A stretch of 64,000 nt of DNA from Strongylocentrotus purpuratus (taxonomy: Eukaryota; Echinodermata; Echinoidea; Camarodonta; Strongylocentrotidae), in NCBI RefSeq assembly GCF_000002235.5, contig NW_022145612.1:15430809-15494808 (forward strand), in the 5' to 3' direction. Made by a program: the position numbers and the translations under genes. A model generated the notes under the pieces. The model was not told the origin of the DNA, did no database searches, and saw nothing but the letters and a program-made list of their open reading frames with translations. Of this stretch, positions 36,955-48,227 are shown piece by piece (position 1 is the stretch's first letter; each line of letters starts with the position of its first letter).

Positions 36955-37643
36955 AAGCTACAGTCCCATATACGTCCCGGACCGTCCCGGACCATCCCGG
37001 ACCCCATCCGGGGTGATCCGGGATTCGGTCCGTGTTGACACCGTGTTGGCACCGGGGTGGTCCTGGATGGTCCTGGGCGGTCCGGGAGTCGACCCCGGAT
37101 GTTTTTGACGGTCAAAAACTGCCGGGGTGGTCCGGGACGGTCCGGGACAATAGTTTGATCCGGGGTGATCCGTGTAGCCACCGTGCTGGGTCCGGGGTCA
37201 TCCGTAGTGGCGCCGGGGCGGTCCGTGTTGATCAGTGGCAGTCCGGGAGTGAGTTATTGACCCCGGATCACCCCGGCGCCCCTACGGATGATCCCGGACC
37301 CAGCACGGTGGCGACACGGATCACCCTGGACCAGCACCGGGGCGTTCCGGGATGGTCCGGTGTCATCCGTGTTGGCACCGTGTTGGCACCGGGGTGGTCC
37401 GGGACGGTCCGTGGCGGCTCCGTGCTGGGTCTGGAATGATCTGTACTGCTGCCGGGGCTATGCCCGGACGGTCCGGGGCGGTCCGTAGTGGTACCGTGTT
37501 GGGTCCGGGGAGACGGTCGGCGGTTGCGATTTTTTGAACAAAACATCCCGGACCATCCCGGATCACCCAGACCATGGTCTGGGATGGTCCGGAGTGGTCC
37601 GTGCTCGTCCGTGTTGGTCCGGCTTTATATGGGACTGGGGCTT
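36955..37643. mobile_element. GC-rich element with 18-bp terminal inverted repeats
   Basis: Left end AAGCTACAGTCCCATATA and right end TATATGGGACTGGGGCTT match as inverted repeats at 16 of 18 bases. The 650-bp interior is sharply GC-rich and built of shuffled short motifs (ggtccgggacggtccg, gtgttggcaccggggtgg, ccccggatcacc) in both orientations, in contrast with AT-rich flanks. Open frames here in several directions are translations of these motifs. No transposase; no clear target duplication. Confidence 0.8.
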
Positions 37644-38750
37644 AATCCCTTCTGGCCCAGTAGTATTGACGGTCATTGAGTTTAATGCATGAAATGTACA
37701 AGACATGGTAAATCAAAGAACTGAGGTAAAACGATGCACATGATTGAGAGTGTGAAAGTAAAAGGGGAGAAACATATGCCAGAAAGATGATGGGTAATAA
37801 CAAAAATGATAGTGAAAGAGATAGAGCAGAGTTCCAATATTATGAGCACAAAAAATAAAGGACAGAAATTAAGCTTTGTTTACATGTACATGTTCTAGGA
37901 AATGCACTAGCAATGCTTATGAAAGTCACAGGTTCAACATAATGAAAGTACCAAAGCAACATGTTGATTCCAAAATAATCATATTGCCTATTGAAACCCT
38001 TTCACTTTATCATTATTATTCTTTTGTTTTCATCATCTAATAGCAAATAGCTCATCCTTGAAAATTCCCATGATTTTCTTTCCTAGCCAGAGAAAAAGCC
38101 TTGCACATGTGAATGTTCATTCTTTGTTTCATTTAATATGGAATTGCTTTAATTTATTTGTGTATAGGCTTCAAGAGTCATGCTAAACTTACCATCCATC
38201 TTTTCTTCTGTTTTTTCTGCTGAAAAGTCTTGTTTTATCATGCAGAATACAAACAAAAACAAACAATCCTGTTACTATCAGTGTCACATTCAAGTTATTG
38301 GTGCACGCATATGCAAAGGTGAGAGAGAAATAGCACACATTTGATTAATCTTTTTACTTTCTTAGTGCATAACTGCACTAAGAAATAAGGACCCCCTCTG
38401 TCTCAACCATTAAATGAAAGAAATCATAATGCAAAGATATAATGCTACTGGCTGCATTGAAGGTAACAGGAAAACATATACATGAACAATTATAAGGTGA
38501 ATGCATCTCATTTATTTCTTTTGTAATGATCAAGACAGTAAAGAAGTAAACATGTTTTTGTTATGAAATAATTAAACAAATACATAAACAGATTGCCAAG
38601 GACTACTGAATGAAGCCTGTGTTGTTGACTGTGGCTCAATTATCATAATATGTGATCAAAATTGATTGTCAGGTAAGCAATGAGGTGAAACCTATCAAAC
38701 TTCAAATATGATTTTGTGTGTTTGTTATGCCCTTGGAATTAGTCTACTTT

Positions 38751-38901
38751 CAGAGAGAGTGAGCGAGCGAGAGAGAGAGAGAGAGAGAGATAGAGAGAGA
38801 GAGATAGAGAGAGAGAGATAGAGAGAGAGAGGGAGAGAGAGAGAGAGAGAAATAAGGAAGGGAGTGAGGAAGCGAGTGTGTGAGAGGGAGAGGGAGATAG
38901 G

Positions 38902-38933
<32 letters not shown>

Positions 38934-38937
38934 AATA
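38751..38937. repeat. Long interrupted (GA)n microsatellite
   Basis: GA with periodic gata, gggag and gcgag interruptions over about 185 bases. Confidence 0.95.
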
Positions 38938-39727
38938 GGCTTGATTTATGTCAAAAGCTTTTACTGTCAAATTTTATACATGAGCTTGAAATTAGGACCT
39001 ATATCTGTCTCCATACCCTAAATCAACTAAATGCTTAAAAAGCATAATTCAGACCAAAAATTGCTTCCCTATCTTTGCCAAAGGGTGTTATTTTCCAAAG
39101 CAGATAGAATAGCATGCAATTGATTCATCATAATTGTTTACTGTAAAGATGTTTTTTACAACTGAACCATAATAAAGGACCCCTTCTGTCTGCATAACTT
39201 GCATAACTTACATAAGTGATGAAAAAAGTATTAATTCATAACCAAATTGTTTCCCAATATTAGGACAAGGGTATAATAAGGACAAAGGCTTAATACTTGA
39301 TAACTGGAATGCATGGCATGCCGCACACTCGGTCAACCTTTTCTTACAGACAAAGGAGTATGGTTAATAAAAGAAAGGAAAGTTATGCATGGAATCTTAA
39401 AAATGCATAGCATTGAATGTATGGAGAATAGAAGAGGAAAGGAAAAAGAGCCAGTGCCTGGTACCATTGGTGGCAAGACATTCCTGTGATGTCTGTGTTT
39501 TAGTATAAAATGGGATTACATAAGCCAGCGTTTTAAGCCTATATATGCAACATCCTTATATGGAGATTTCTTTTATGAACCTCAATGTCCAGCAATGTGA
39601 GCATGTTATAGTGTGTGGAGCGGCAAACGATGTTTTTCATTTTCGGTGTTTTTCTTCTTCAAAGCAAAAATTAAGAACAGACAAAAACAGATGAAAAAGA
39701 AAGTGAGAGAGATAATAAATAGATCGA

Positions 39728-39775
39728 TAGAGAGAGAGAGAGAGAGAGAGAGAGAAGTGGGAGAGAGAGAAGTCG

Positions 39776-39816
<41 letters not shown>
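39728..39816. repeat. (GA)n microsatellite, interrupted
   Basis: Three GA blocks separated by gtgggagag and gtcggag. Confidence 0.94.
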
Positions 39817-39817
<1 letters not shown>

Positions 39818-41660
39818 AGGGGTATAGTACTCAATAAAAGTGGCATAATAGATTTATCTGATGTAAATGAAAAAGCATTAATAAAAAAAAAATACAGAAT
39901 TTATATGATTTATTCTTAAAACGTGACATGAAAGCTTTATCCTCTGTTCTTTTAATGTGCTGTATATTACTATTTCCTTTTAGCTCTACCTTTCTTTTAT
40001 CCTATGAAAGGAGACAATTAAAATGGAATTCTGTTGAACCTGTTTTGTGCTATTTTCGCAATGCATTTCCTGTTTTGGGAACAGCAAAAGCATAGCATCA
40101 CATAAATATGGATTCAGTGCTGGATTAACAATTATACTTGACAAAGTGATATTACCACATGATTAACTTTTCTATTTTGGAAAACGACAAATAACCTGCC
40201 ATAGTAACTAATACTTGGGCTCAAACATGGTTAAAGCTTATTTCTATTTCGGAGTAGAACTTGAATATCGCCATGACAACTCGTCTATTTTCATTCGTTC
40301 ATAGATTCTAAGTAAAAACTTCCCCATTTTTCCCTGCCACATAAATTTGGAAAGTTGACAGGGACTCTTTTACAGCTTATCTGGTTGTCACAGCAACAAA
40401 TATGTCTGGATTAATGTAGACTTCTGTTACTCTCCATTTCCGCAACCTGGCGAGAGCTCAATGTCACCAGTTACATCAACAAACACTTAGCAGCCAGCAT
40501 GAGGCCCAAATAACATCAAATGTGCCAGATATGTTATTGTGCATTTCACAAAATTGAATGATGAAATAATTTGCTGTATCATATTAAAAGGTATTTGAAG
40601 GTGACAATATTGAGAAATATATTGGGTAACAGAAATGTGAGAATTCTGATTATCAATCTGGTCTCCTGGAAACAGAAACAGAAACATTTTATTTTCAAAT
40701 CATGTTATCAAAGTTTTAATCAAAGAAAAGTACTGAGAATGCATTAAAACAACTATTTACTTCAAGCTAGCATTGATATAATTTATAAGTAGAATTTTTA
40801 ATGACAAATATGTATATTTGGTTTTTACCAGACAATGCAAGCCCAAATAAAAGTGAAGACATATACTGAATTGAGTGTGTATCACTCCATATCATTATCC
40901 AGTCATGAAGCCTGGAACTACTTCCATACATACCCTGAAACACCTACAAATAAAAAAGTACTAACATTTTGTTTTTCTTTTCAATTACAAATATTGTCAA
41001 AGGATGCCCAATGTTTTTATTCACTCCAGTATTTTTAATGTTAATACTTGCAATGTCAGGTACATAAATTTCAATATTTTCAATATTCATCAAATTTTCT
41101 TGAAACATTACAAAAGTGACATTATGTCGTTGTTCAAATCAATGATAACATTCCATATTATGTAAGATACATGTATCAACATGAGTCACATTTTCTCTCA
41201 GAAAAGACGGGATGGATACAAAATTTTCCATCATGAGGTTCTTTTCGTTTACACATTAGCGTTCTAATCTCCATGTTGATACAATTCAACGAAAAGGCAA
41301 CAAATGTTTCATATTTTAAGTGAAGGAATGACTCATAAAATTTTCCACATGGACATTGTTTTTATTTAGATGTTGCCAAGTAAAGCCATTTAGCATAGCA
41401 ACAAAAGTGCAGATCTATAGCATTACAATTAATCCCTTTTTCTTTGTATATGCAAGCAAGTGATACACAGCTATCGGATTAAACGCTGTGGATGTTACAA
41501 AAGTGCAAGTGCCACACAGGAATTATCGAGCCAGGAAATGAACGGAGATCAGACACGATCAAAATAAATCATTCCCAGACTTTTGATAGCGATATTAAGT
41601 TTGTCTTCCTAAAATGAGATAAAAATGGCTCTAGTAATAGCATCCATCCTCAGTCTACCA

Positions 41661-41675
41661 GCCCCCCCCCCCCCC
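41661..41675. repeat. Poly-C run
   Basis: About 15 consecutive C after ccag. Confidence 0.88.
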
Positions 41676-42033
41676 ACCAACCTGGCCTTCAGAGTGACAA
41701 ACCAAAATAACCTGAGCCATGTAGCTTTAGAAATAAGTACTTGATACTAGAGAGATTCATATCTTGTCACATTGGTTTTTCATTAGTCCAAGTCACTTAA
41801 AAGTAAATATTTTCTTTATTTAACTACATTTATAAAGGCAAAAATCAATGTTTGTGGTATTAGATATTAAAAAGCACAACAAATGTTGTTAGGATTTAAA
41901 AAAAAAAAAATTGGAATTATAACAATAACAAGTTCTAAATGTTAGCATGTTAAATAGGGTAAGTTGAAAAGGCGATAACAATATTGCATGCTTAAGGAAC
42001 ACAACATTTATTAAGGATCATATGCATATTCTG

Positions 42034-42056
42034 CCCCCCCCCCCCCCCCCCCCCCC
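42034..42056. repeat. Poly-C run, 23 bases
   Basis: Twenty-three consecutive C, then aacaaaaaa. Confidence 0.92.
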
Positions 42057-43580
42057 AACAAAAAAGTTCTGAATTTGGAAGGAGTTTATTAGGGCAAGCT
42101 GAGGATGTGTGAAGTTTGTGGGGGGTCTTCTTGGCTATCTTTTGCATAACTTTAATATGATAAGAGGTGTACAGTATAGAACCTAAAAAGAATGTTCACA
42201 TCACAATGGTAACATAAAGGCAATATCTTATCTATTCATCTTACTTCTTAGGGAGGGATAAGACAAGGATCTTCTCCTCAAACACCACAGAGGGTGGAAG
42301 GGGTTATTTTGGGTGGTCATTTAATATACTAGTTATATGCCAGACTAAATTTACATGATGGCTATTAAAAACTGCAGTTATCTCAGGTTTGTGGTCTGTA
42401 AATCAATGATAGATCTACAAAAGTACAAGTTGGCATGGTTCTAAAGTCAGTTATCTATTATCAATGTGCCTGGTATATTTCATTATCTCACTCACTGTAG
42501 AGCAGGGTTTTATATCCTACATCTAATATTAGTTTAGCTTTGCAATTGAAGGATTAGCATTCTATTGATACCCTATACAAGGTACAGCCCCCAATATCTG
42601 TTAATTGGCTGGGAAGATAAGCTCAGCATTCTTGGTCTGTAAAATTAAACATTTGAGTTTTTAATTGGAGGTCCAAAGTACAAGCTGGATTCTTATGAAA
42701 CAGAGCTCAGCTACCTCAGTAAAGGCACCATTCATAGCACTGTGAAGCATTTTAGTTATATATGCTGATAAACAAACACTTTTTTCACTAATGACCTGCA
42801 TACAAATATTCAATCATTAACGCTCATTAATGTGTTGTTTTGCCATCAGCGGACAAAACAAGGCTCACAGTTATTGAGGTAGTTGAAATATTAAATTCAG
42901 AGAGAAAAATTGCACAACACATAGTAATCATACCTATCAAAATGATATATTAAAGATAATATATACATTTTGACAACATTTCAAAGCAAAAATAGTGTAT
43001 TATCCTATATTTGGGTGAAATTAGAAAGCACGTTTTGTTGCTCAGGACACAAGTAATATCAAAGTTAAATCTGTTGATATATTTACTACAAATGCTGTTT
43101 CTAAATCATTTAATTGGCTTGTGTTTCTTATCTTTGTTACTGCACCCGCACATCATCTGCATGACTTTGTCTGATAAAGATGACTTTGTACTCAACAATA
43201 AATTCAAAGTTTTTGGAGTTAGTTTATTTTCTTTGTTCAGCAAACATACTAGCTCAACATTTCACTGTACCTTCAGTAGTACTGTTTGCTTTTTAAAACC
43301 TAGTGACCCCTAATTAGATTGTATGTAATGTTATGATATATGCACATCTCTATGCAAGATTTTTTTCTTTGCTCTTATATAAATGTGAAATGCTTTTTCA
43401 AACATTGTTTTTAAGTTTTTTAGTCAATGCGATAAAACATGTTTGTAATATGTTTCAATTAATTATTTTTTTTAAAACTATGAAACATGTATGCTTCATA
43501 GTAGAGACATTAAGCTAGGCCAAACAGGAGATTCTACAATGTTAACTATTCCCTTCTCACCCTTCTTTAACCCCTCTCAG

Positions 43581-43613
43581 ATAAAAAAAAAAAAAAAAAA
43601 AAAAAAAAGAAAA
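43581..43613. repeat. Poly-A run
   Basis: Nearly 30 consecutive A. No target duplication or element body was found next to it that would mark a retroposon. Confidence 0.9.
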
Positions 43614-44212
43614 AGAAGCTCAATGAATGGATGGAGATAAAAGAACAATGGCATGGAATGTGTGTTTACCATATACCTCCAACAATGCATGTGTTTAAGT
43701 ATTGATCTATCACTTGGCCATCAAGGTGTTTAACCGCCAAAATGACTTCCAATCAATACACATTATACTGTTCAGCTCTGCCTAACCAGTAGTAGCATAA
43801 AGCCATACTCTGAGCTCATTCAAATAACTGTAGTAGTGGTTTGACTGTTTTGTTACCTTTCGTTTATGTGTGAACATTGATTTTAAAACTAACAAATTTA
43901 AAACTAACAAATTACAATAGCATTGTATCACTCCCATGAATTAAGCTCTTGTATGGTAAGGATTGAGAGAGAAAAGTTATATTCAAACTTTTGTGTGTCT
44001 TTTTAGATTACACCCTATTTCTTTTTAAGTCCTCATAATAAATTTATCAGGCTAAAAGAAAATAGCTGAATGCAAAACATTAATAAATCTAGGTAAAAGC
44101 CATATCTCCCTTCTTTAAATGAGAAATGAAAAGCATGTAAAGCAAAAACTAAGGTGACTGACCATGTGTTGAATAAGCTTTCAATTTCCTGTATTAGTAT
44201 ACTAAATATTGA

Positions 44213-44542
44213 TGTAGTGGGCTTCAATAAAAATATATCTAGACCTGAAGGTGGCTATAGGCCCAACAGATACACAAGATCAAACCGCATTTCCTTATTA
44301 TTGTAACACAAGCCATAAGTCTAAATGGAAATTGAGGGTGGGTGTATTTATGAAAATTATGGTAAGCAATTTGTAATGTAGTGGGCTTCAATGAAAACAT
44401 ATCTTAGACCTGAAGATGTCTTGGCCCAACATAAGAAAGATCAATCCACATTTCCTTATTATTGTAACACTAGTCAAATGGAAATTGATGGTGGGTGTCT
44501 TTAGGTTCTACTTATGAAAATTATGGTATGCAATTTCTATTA
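44213..44542 (+). repeat. Two-copy tandem repeat, about 165-bp unit
   Basis: GTAGTGGGCTTCAAT opens copies at 44213 and 44379. Both continue with agacctgaag, ggcccaaca, aaga tcaa, catttccttattattgtaa and gaaaattatggta. Identity is about 80% with small indels. Confidence 0.9.
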
Positions 44543-44793
44543 GTGGAAACTATTTACAACTGTATCAATACAATCTAAAGCTTGTGTTTGAAGTTGGTAA
44601 CATACAAAAAAAAAAAAACGATAGTAGAAGTTCCTAGCATACCTAGAAATTAAACTGCATAAAATGCAAACATGACAATTCAGAATATACAGATTTTTTT
44701 TTGAAATAATAATTCTGTTCTATAGATTCATAAAGATTTAGTCACGGAAACAGGAAGTCATCACAATCTAACAAAGATGTTTGTTAAATTCCT

Positions 44794-45057
44794 TTATTCA
44801 TATGACGGGGCTAATGTATCAAATATTTGCTTACAATTAATAAAAGCTATTGGTTCCCCGTCAATGAAATAGCACACTGCATGAAGCGGTCCGGATGCGT
44901 GGGCTTCTCCATCAATGCCTCCCTCTCCAAACGGTTCTGCGAATTTGCCTAACCTCAACCCACATTCAAACTGAGTCTGCAAAGTTTGAGGACAAACACT
45001 CTGCATTCCGACAGGCATTATACAAACTGCCAACAAAGGTTCTTCATTCACCGAAGC
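44794..45057 (-). CDS. Candidate terminal exon on the minus strand, unrecognised protein
   Basis: On the minus strand a pyrimidine-bearing acceptor (TTATTGGGGTCAG) precedes an 87-codon open segment that begins A-S-V-N-E-E-P-L-L and contains GKFAEPFGEGGIDGEAHAS and HAVCYFIDGEPIAFINCK. The stop TGA overlaps an AATAAA hexamer (tgAATAAAgg). Composition is non-repetitive and locally GC-rich compared with its flanks. No family recognised. The plus strand is also partly open here, so a chance frame is a real alternative. Confidence 0.28.
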   Translation of the reverse strand, partial: ASVNEEPLLAVCIMPVGMQSVCPQTLQTQFECGLRLGKFAEPFGEGGIDGEAHASGPLHAVCYFIDGEPIAFINCKQIFDTLAPSYE

Positions 45058-45198
45058 CTGACCCCAATAAAGAGGTAGAGTACGGGTATAGAGCGCTAGT
45101 TTGTGTAAGAGCGAGCGCCTATTCTTTAACCCTGCCTTTCCCGCCTTTTCAAACTAGACTATATTGACCCAGAGAGCTGTCGCTTGATTGTAATGAGG

Positions 45199-45220
45199 AA
45201 GGGGGGGGGGGGGGGAGGGG
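45199..45220. repeat. Poly-G run
   Basis: About 16 G, then agggggtgaggg. Confidence 0.88.
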
Positions 45221-46678
45221 GTGAGGGCAATGGGTGGAGTGACTCAGGTAAATGCGTTCTGAAGCAGTATATATTACTATATGAAGCTGAAAAGGAATAT
45301 ACTTTCAGAAAACTGACATATGTAATTAAAGGAACATGTAATATGCCATGAGAGACAGGCAGTTCATTCATGCCATATCCTGAACAGACATGGGTAATAA
45401 ACTCAGATAGGGTTAAAGAATGCAAACTAAATGACTACTTTTGGCTAGGAGGGTGTGGAAGAAGCAGGCCTACAAGGAGAAGAGATAAAGACAGAATAGT
45501 ATGCAAAGTGACATTTTAAGCTAGCATGGGACAAAGACAGAGAGGGAGAGAGAATCACAAAGAAAGATTCCACTTTGAAGTCTTTGTTGGTATATCAAGG
45601 CAATGCACTCTTCCAAAGTTCCAGTCTCTATACACACACAAACCACAAGCATTCATGGTATGTCTTTGTCGCATGGGGACGGAGACCTACTTTTCTTTTT
45701 GCCATAATCTCTCTCCCTCTGTTCTCTTTCTCTGCCTCTGTCTGCCACTCTGAGGGGGTACTTTTGGTTCTCCGAGACTGACCTTTGCTTGAACGTTACC
45801 CTATCCCGTCCTCCTGGTATCTTGTGTGTGGACCACGTGGTCGAACGAGGCGGGGACTTTGAGTTCAGGCAAAGGGCACTCAAGCCTGCGATGATATAAG
45901 GGTTGTATATTCAGGTCCATTACAGGCTGTCTTACGGAATCACATGTTGTCTGGCGTGGTGTGGAACAGTGAGGACCACGAGGTAATGATAAAGAACCCT
46001 GGATCTACCGGCCACGTGGTGGAAGTAGAGCTCATAGCCAAGGACAGGACAGGAGGGTTACATCACTGCTATCGTCAGTTGAATAGCATCTTCTGGAGAA
46101 TTGACAGAAATCTAATGTTGAAAAAAAAAAGGTTGTAATAGTGTTAAAAAGTATACATGATATGATGAATGAGTCTGAAACTCATAGGCATAAGAAATGA
46201 CTTTTGTTTTCACAGCACGTGCATTGACAAACCATTGGCAGGAAGGGTTAATGCATATCATGGCACTATATATACTTGAACGTTCATCTCTGGTATGAAT
46301 AGCTGCAAACTGGAGCCATAGTATGTGAAAAATAACCTTTCATTTAAAAATGATTATGAATTCTAGAAAGAAAAAAGTTTTTTTCTGTCATGATGTACCT
46401 AACAGAGGAGTTTGAAGATTTGATCACATGACAAGGGGTTACATATAAAGAGAGCACCGAAACACATGTGGCGAAACAATATACATGTATCTTCCAACAT
46501 TTATTGTAAATCCATCAGAAAATATTTCCTCTCCTTGTGGCTGGGGCAGAGAGAATAATGGTTGGAAAGATAAAAAGAGGACACCAGAGACAAAGGATGA
46601 ATTTCAGGAGCAACTGATGACATTCCCAAAGAAACAAGAGAGATGAAACTGTGCATGATAGCAACATGCCCATGTAAG

Positions 46679-46717
46679 GTCAGGAGAAGTTCAGGAGAAG
46701 TTCAGGAGAAGTTCAGA
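46679..46717 (+). repeat. Short tandem repeat, 11-bp unit
   Basis: TTCAGGAGAAG (first copy GTCAGGAGAAG) about 3.5 times in a row. Confidence 0.9.
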
Positions 46718-47972
46718 GGGTAAGGTGACAGAGTAGGGCTGAGAAAGAATCAAGATTGAGTTTCTTTCTACTCCCAATTCAGTATCAATTCATGTAACTT
46801 CAGGCGACATACGGTATTCTGAATGTAGACTGGGTCCTCTGGATGAATTAGGAGAGTCTGAGTAGGTCCATGGTCTGAGGAAGGATGATGGATAGGCCAT
46901 GTACTTCCGACACACCCCAAAACTAATCTTGGTTCTCAAACTTCTGTCTCTATAGCTTCAGAGTTTTATTGGTCCTTTGCATGCACTGAAACTCACAGAT
47001 TATGACTGAAGAATTACACAAAGCTCACAGACTTACAGAGTTGAAGTGCTAATCTTAAGAAGATTCCACCTCTTTTTCAAGTGAAAGGTATATCTCAAGA
47101 GTTCAGTAAGAGCTTTAGAAATATGTTGAGATGAAAGGCTATAGACAAGAGTAGAAATTTGAAAAATATTTTTACTTCACTCATGACTATTCAGTTCATG
47201 AAATGTGCCACAAGCTATCATTTCTCATTATAAATGATCATTAATTATGGATCCATTTCATTAAAGCCATATGTAGGGATATTTTGAAATACAGAGCATA
47301 AAAACACTTTTTAACACTATGCCTCAAAACAAGCTCACATTAAATTCAATGAATGTTTTTGTTGAAGGTTATCTTCATCTAAATTGATTAAAAATCAGTT
47401 ATTACACAATTCTTATATTACATTAAATATGCTCTTGAACAGAACAAATATGATAATCAAATCAACTACCGGTAATGAAAATGTATAGGATACCTAGCAT
47501 CATAGAGAAGATAATAAATTAATTTCAATGTACTAGTTGTTTGAACAACCAAATTAAACGCCTTCTTCTTTCAATGATATATTTAAATCTTACAGATGTT
47601 TTGAAAAGCACAGGGATACAGCATATAATTTGAAAATAAACAAAATATTCTTGCCTCCCGACTAGTATTTCTTTAAAAATTCTTTACTTGAAAGGGACAG
47701 GGTGTTATTATATTCATATTTTACTTCATGCATACACAGATTTAAAAAAAAAATTCAGTGTGAAAGCAGAAGTAACAGTTTCTCTTCACTGATAACTAGA
47801 TCATTTGAGCACGTGCTTTGGATGCTGCTGATCAGGAGCACGTGGTCGCTCTACATCGCATTCAAGCATTGATTGGTGTGACACCACTGTTTCTTTTCAA
47901 CAACAATGAATCCCAAACCAAGCATACCGTTCAATTACCCACCAATCTCGCCTATTCAGTGTTTCAGCTAAC

Positions 47973-48199
47973 CTTCAATGTCTGGTCAGTGCTTTGTTGG
48001 AGGAATATGGCACGTTCTTGAACTGGCCAGGCCACCTTCGAGCACAAGGGTTGCTGCCCAGGTCTTGTTCCCCCCAGTCTAGACCTGGTGAAGTAGATCA
48101 TTGCTCTAGTTTTCTTGGAACTGAGCCCCTTCCTCCAAGCGATGAATGTTCTTCCAGAGATCATACCATCTGGAATTATGGCTCCCTGTTCTCTGGACT
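47973..48199 (-). CDS. Candidate internal exon on the minus strand, unrecognised protein
   Basis: An 86-codon frame on the minus strand contains GAIIPDGMISGRTFIAWRKG. A plausible acceptor (TATATTCATCTAG) lies at 48200 and a weak donor (AAG/GTTAGC) after 47973. The donor phase (0) matches the phase-0 start of the candidate exon at 45057, so the two could be neighbours in one gene; this is inference from phase alone. No family is recognised and another frame is open as well. Confidence 0.2.
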
Positions 48200-48227
48200 C
48201 TAGATGAATATAACTCAAGATGGCCAA

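Larger units (their letters stand above)
37644..44212. other. Intron-like or intergenic DNA
   Basis: AT-rich with the microsatellites listed. An X-box-like palindrome, GTTGTCACAGCAAC, stands at 40384-40397. No coding sequence supported. Confidence 0.4.

Noticed and set aside
36891..37679. Several 60-135-codon frames rich in Gly, Arg, Pro and Asp
   Set aside because: They occur in many frames on both strands of a GC-rich shuffled repeat that lacks stop-rich AT sequence; no domain.
43581..43613. Long poly-A as a retroposon tail
   Set aside because: No element body upstream and no target duplication around it.
45944..46138. Protein-like plus frame containing NPGSTGHVVEVELIAKDR
   Set aside because: Looks plausible, but ends in a poly-Lys stretch and has no donor or credible acceptor; kept out for lack of support.
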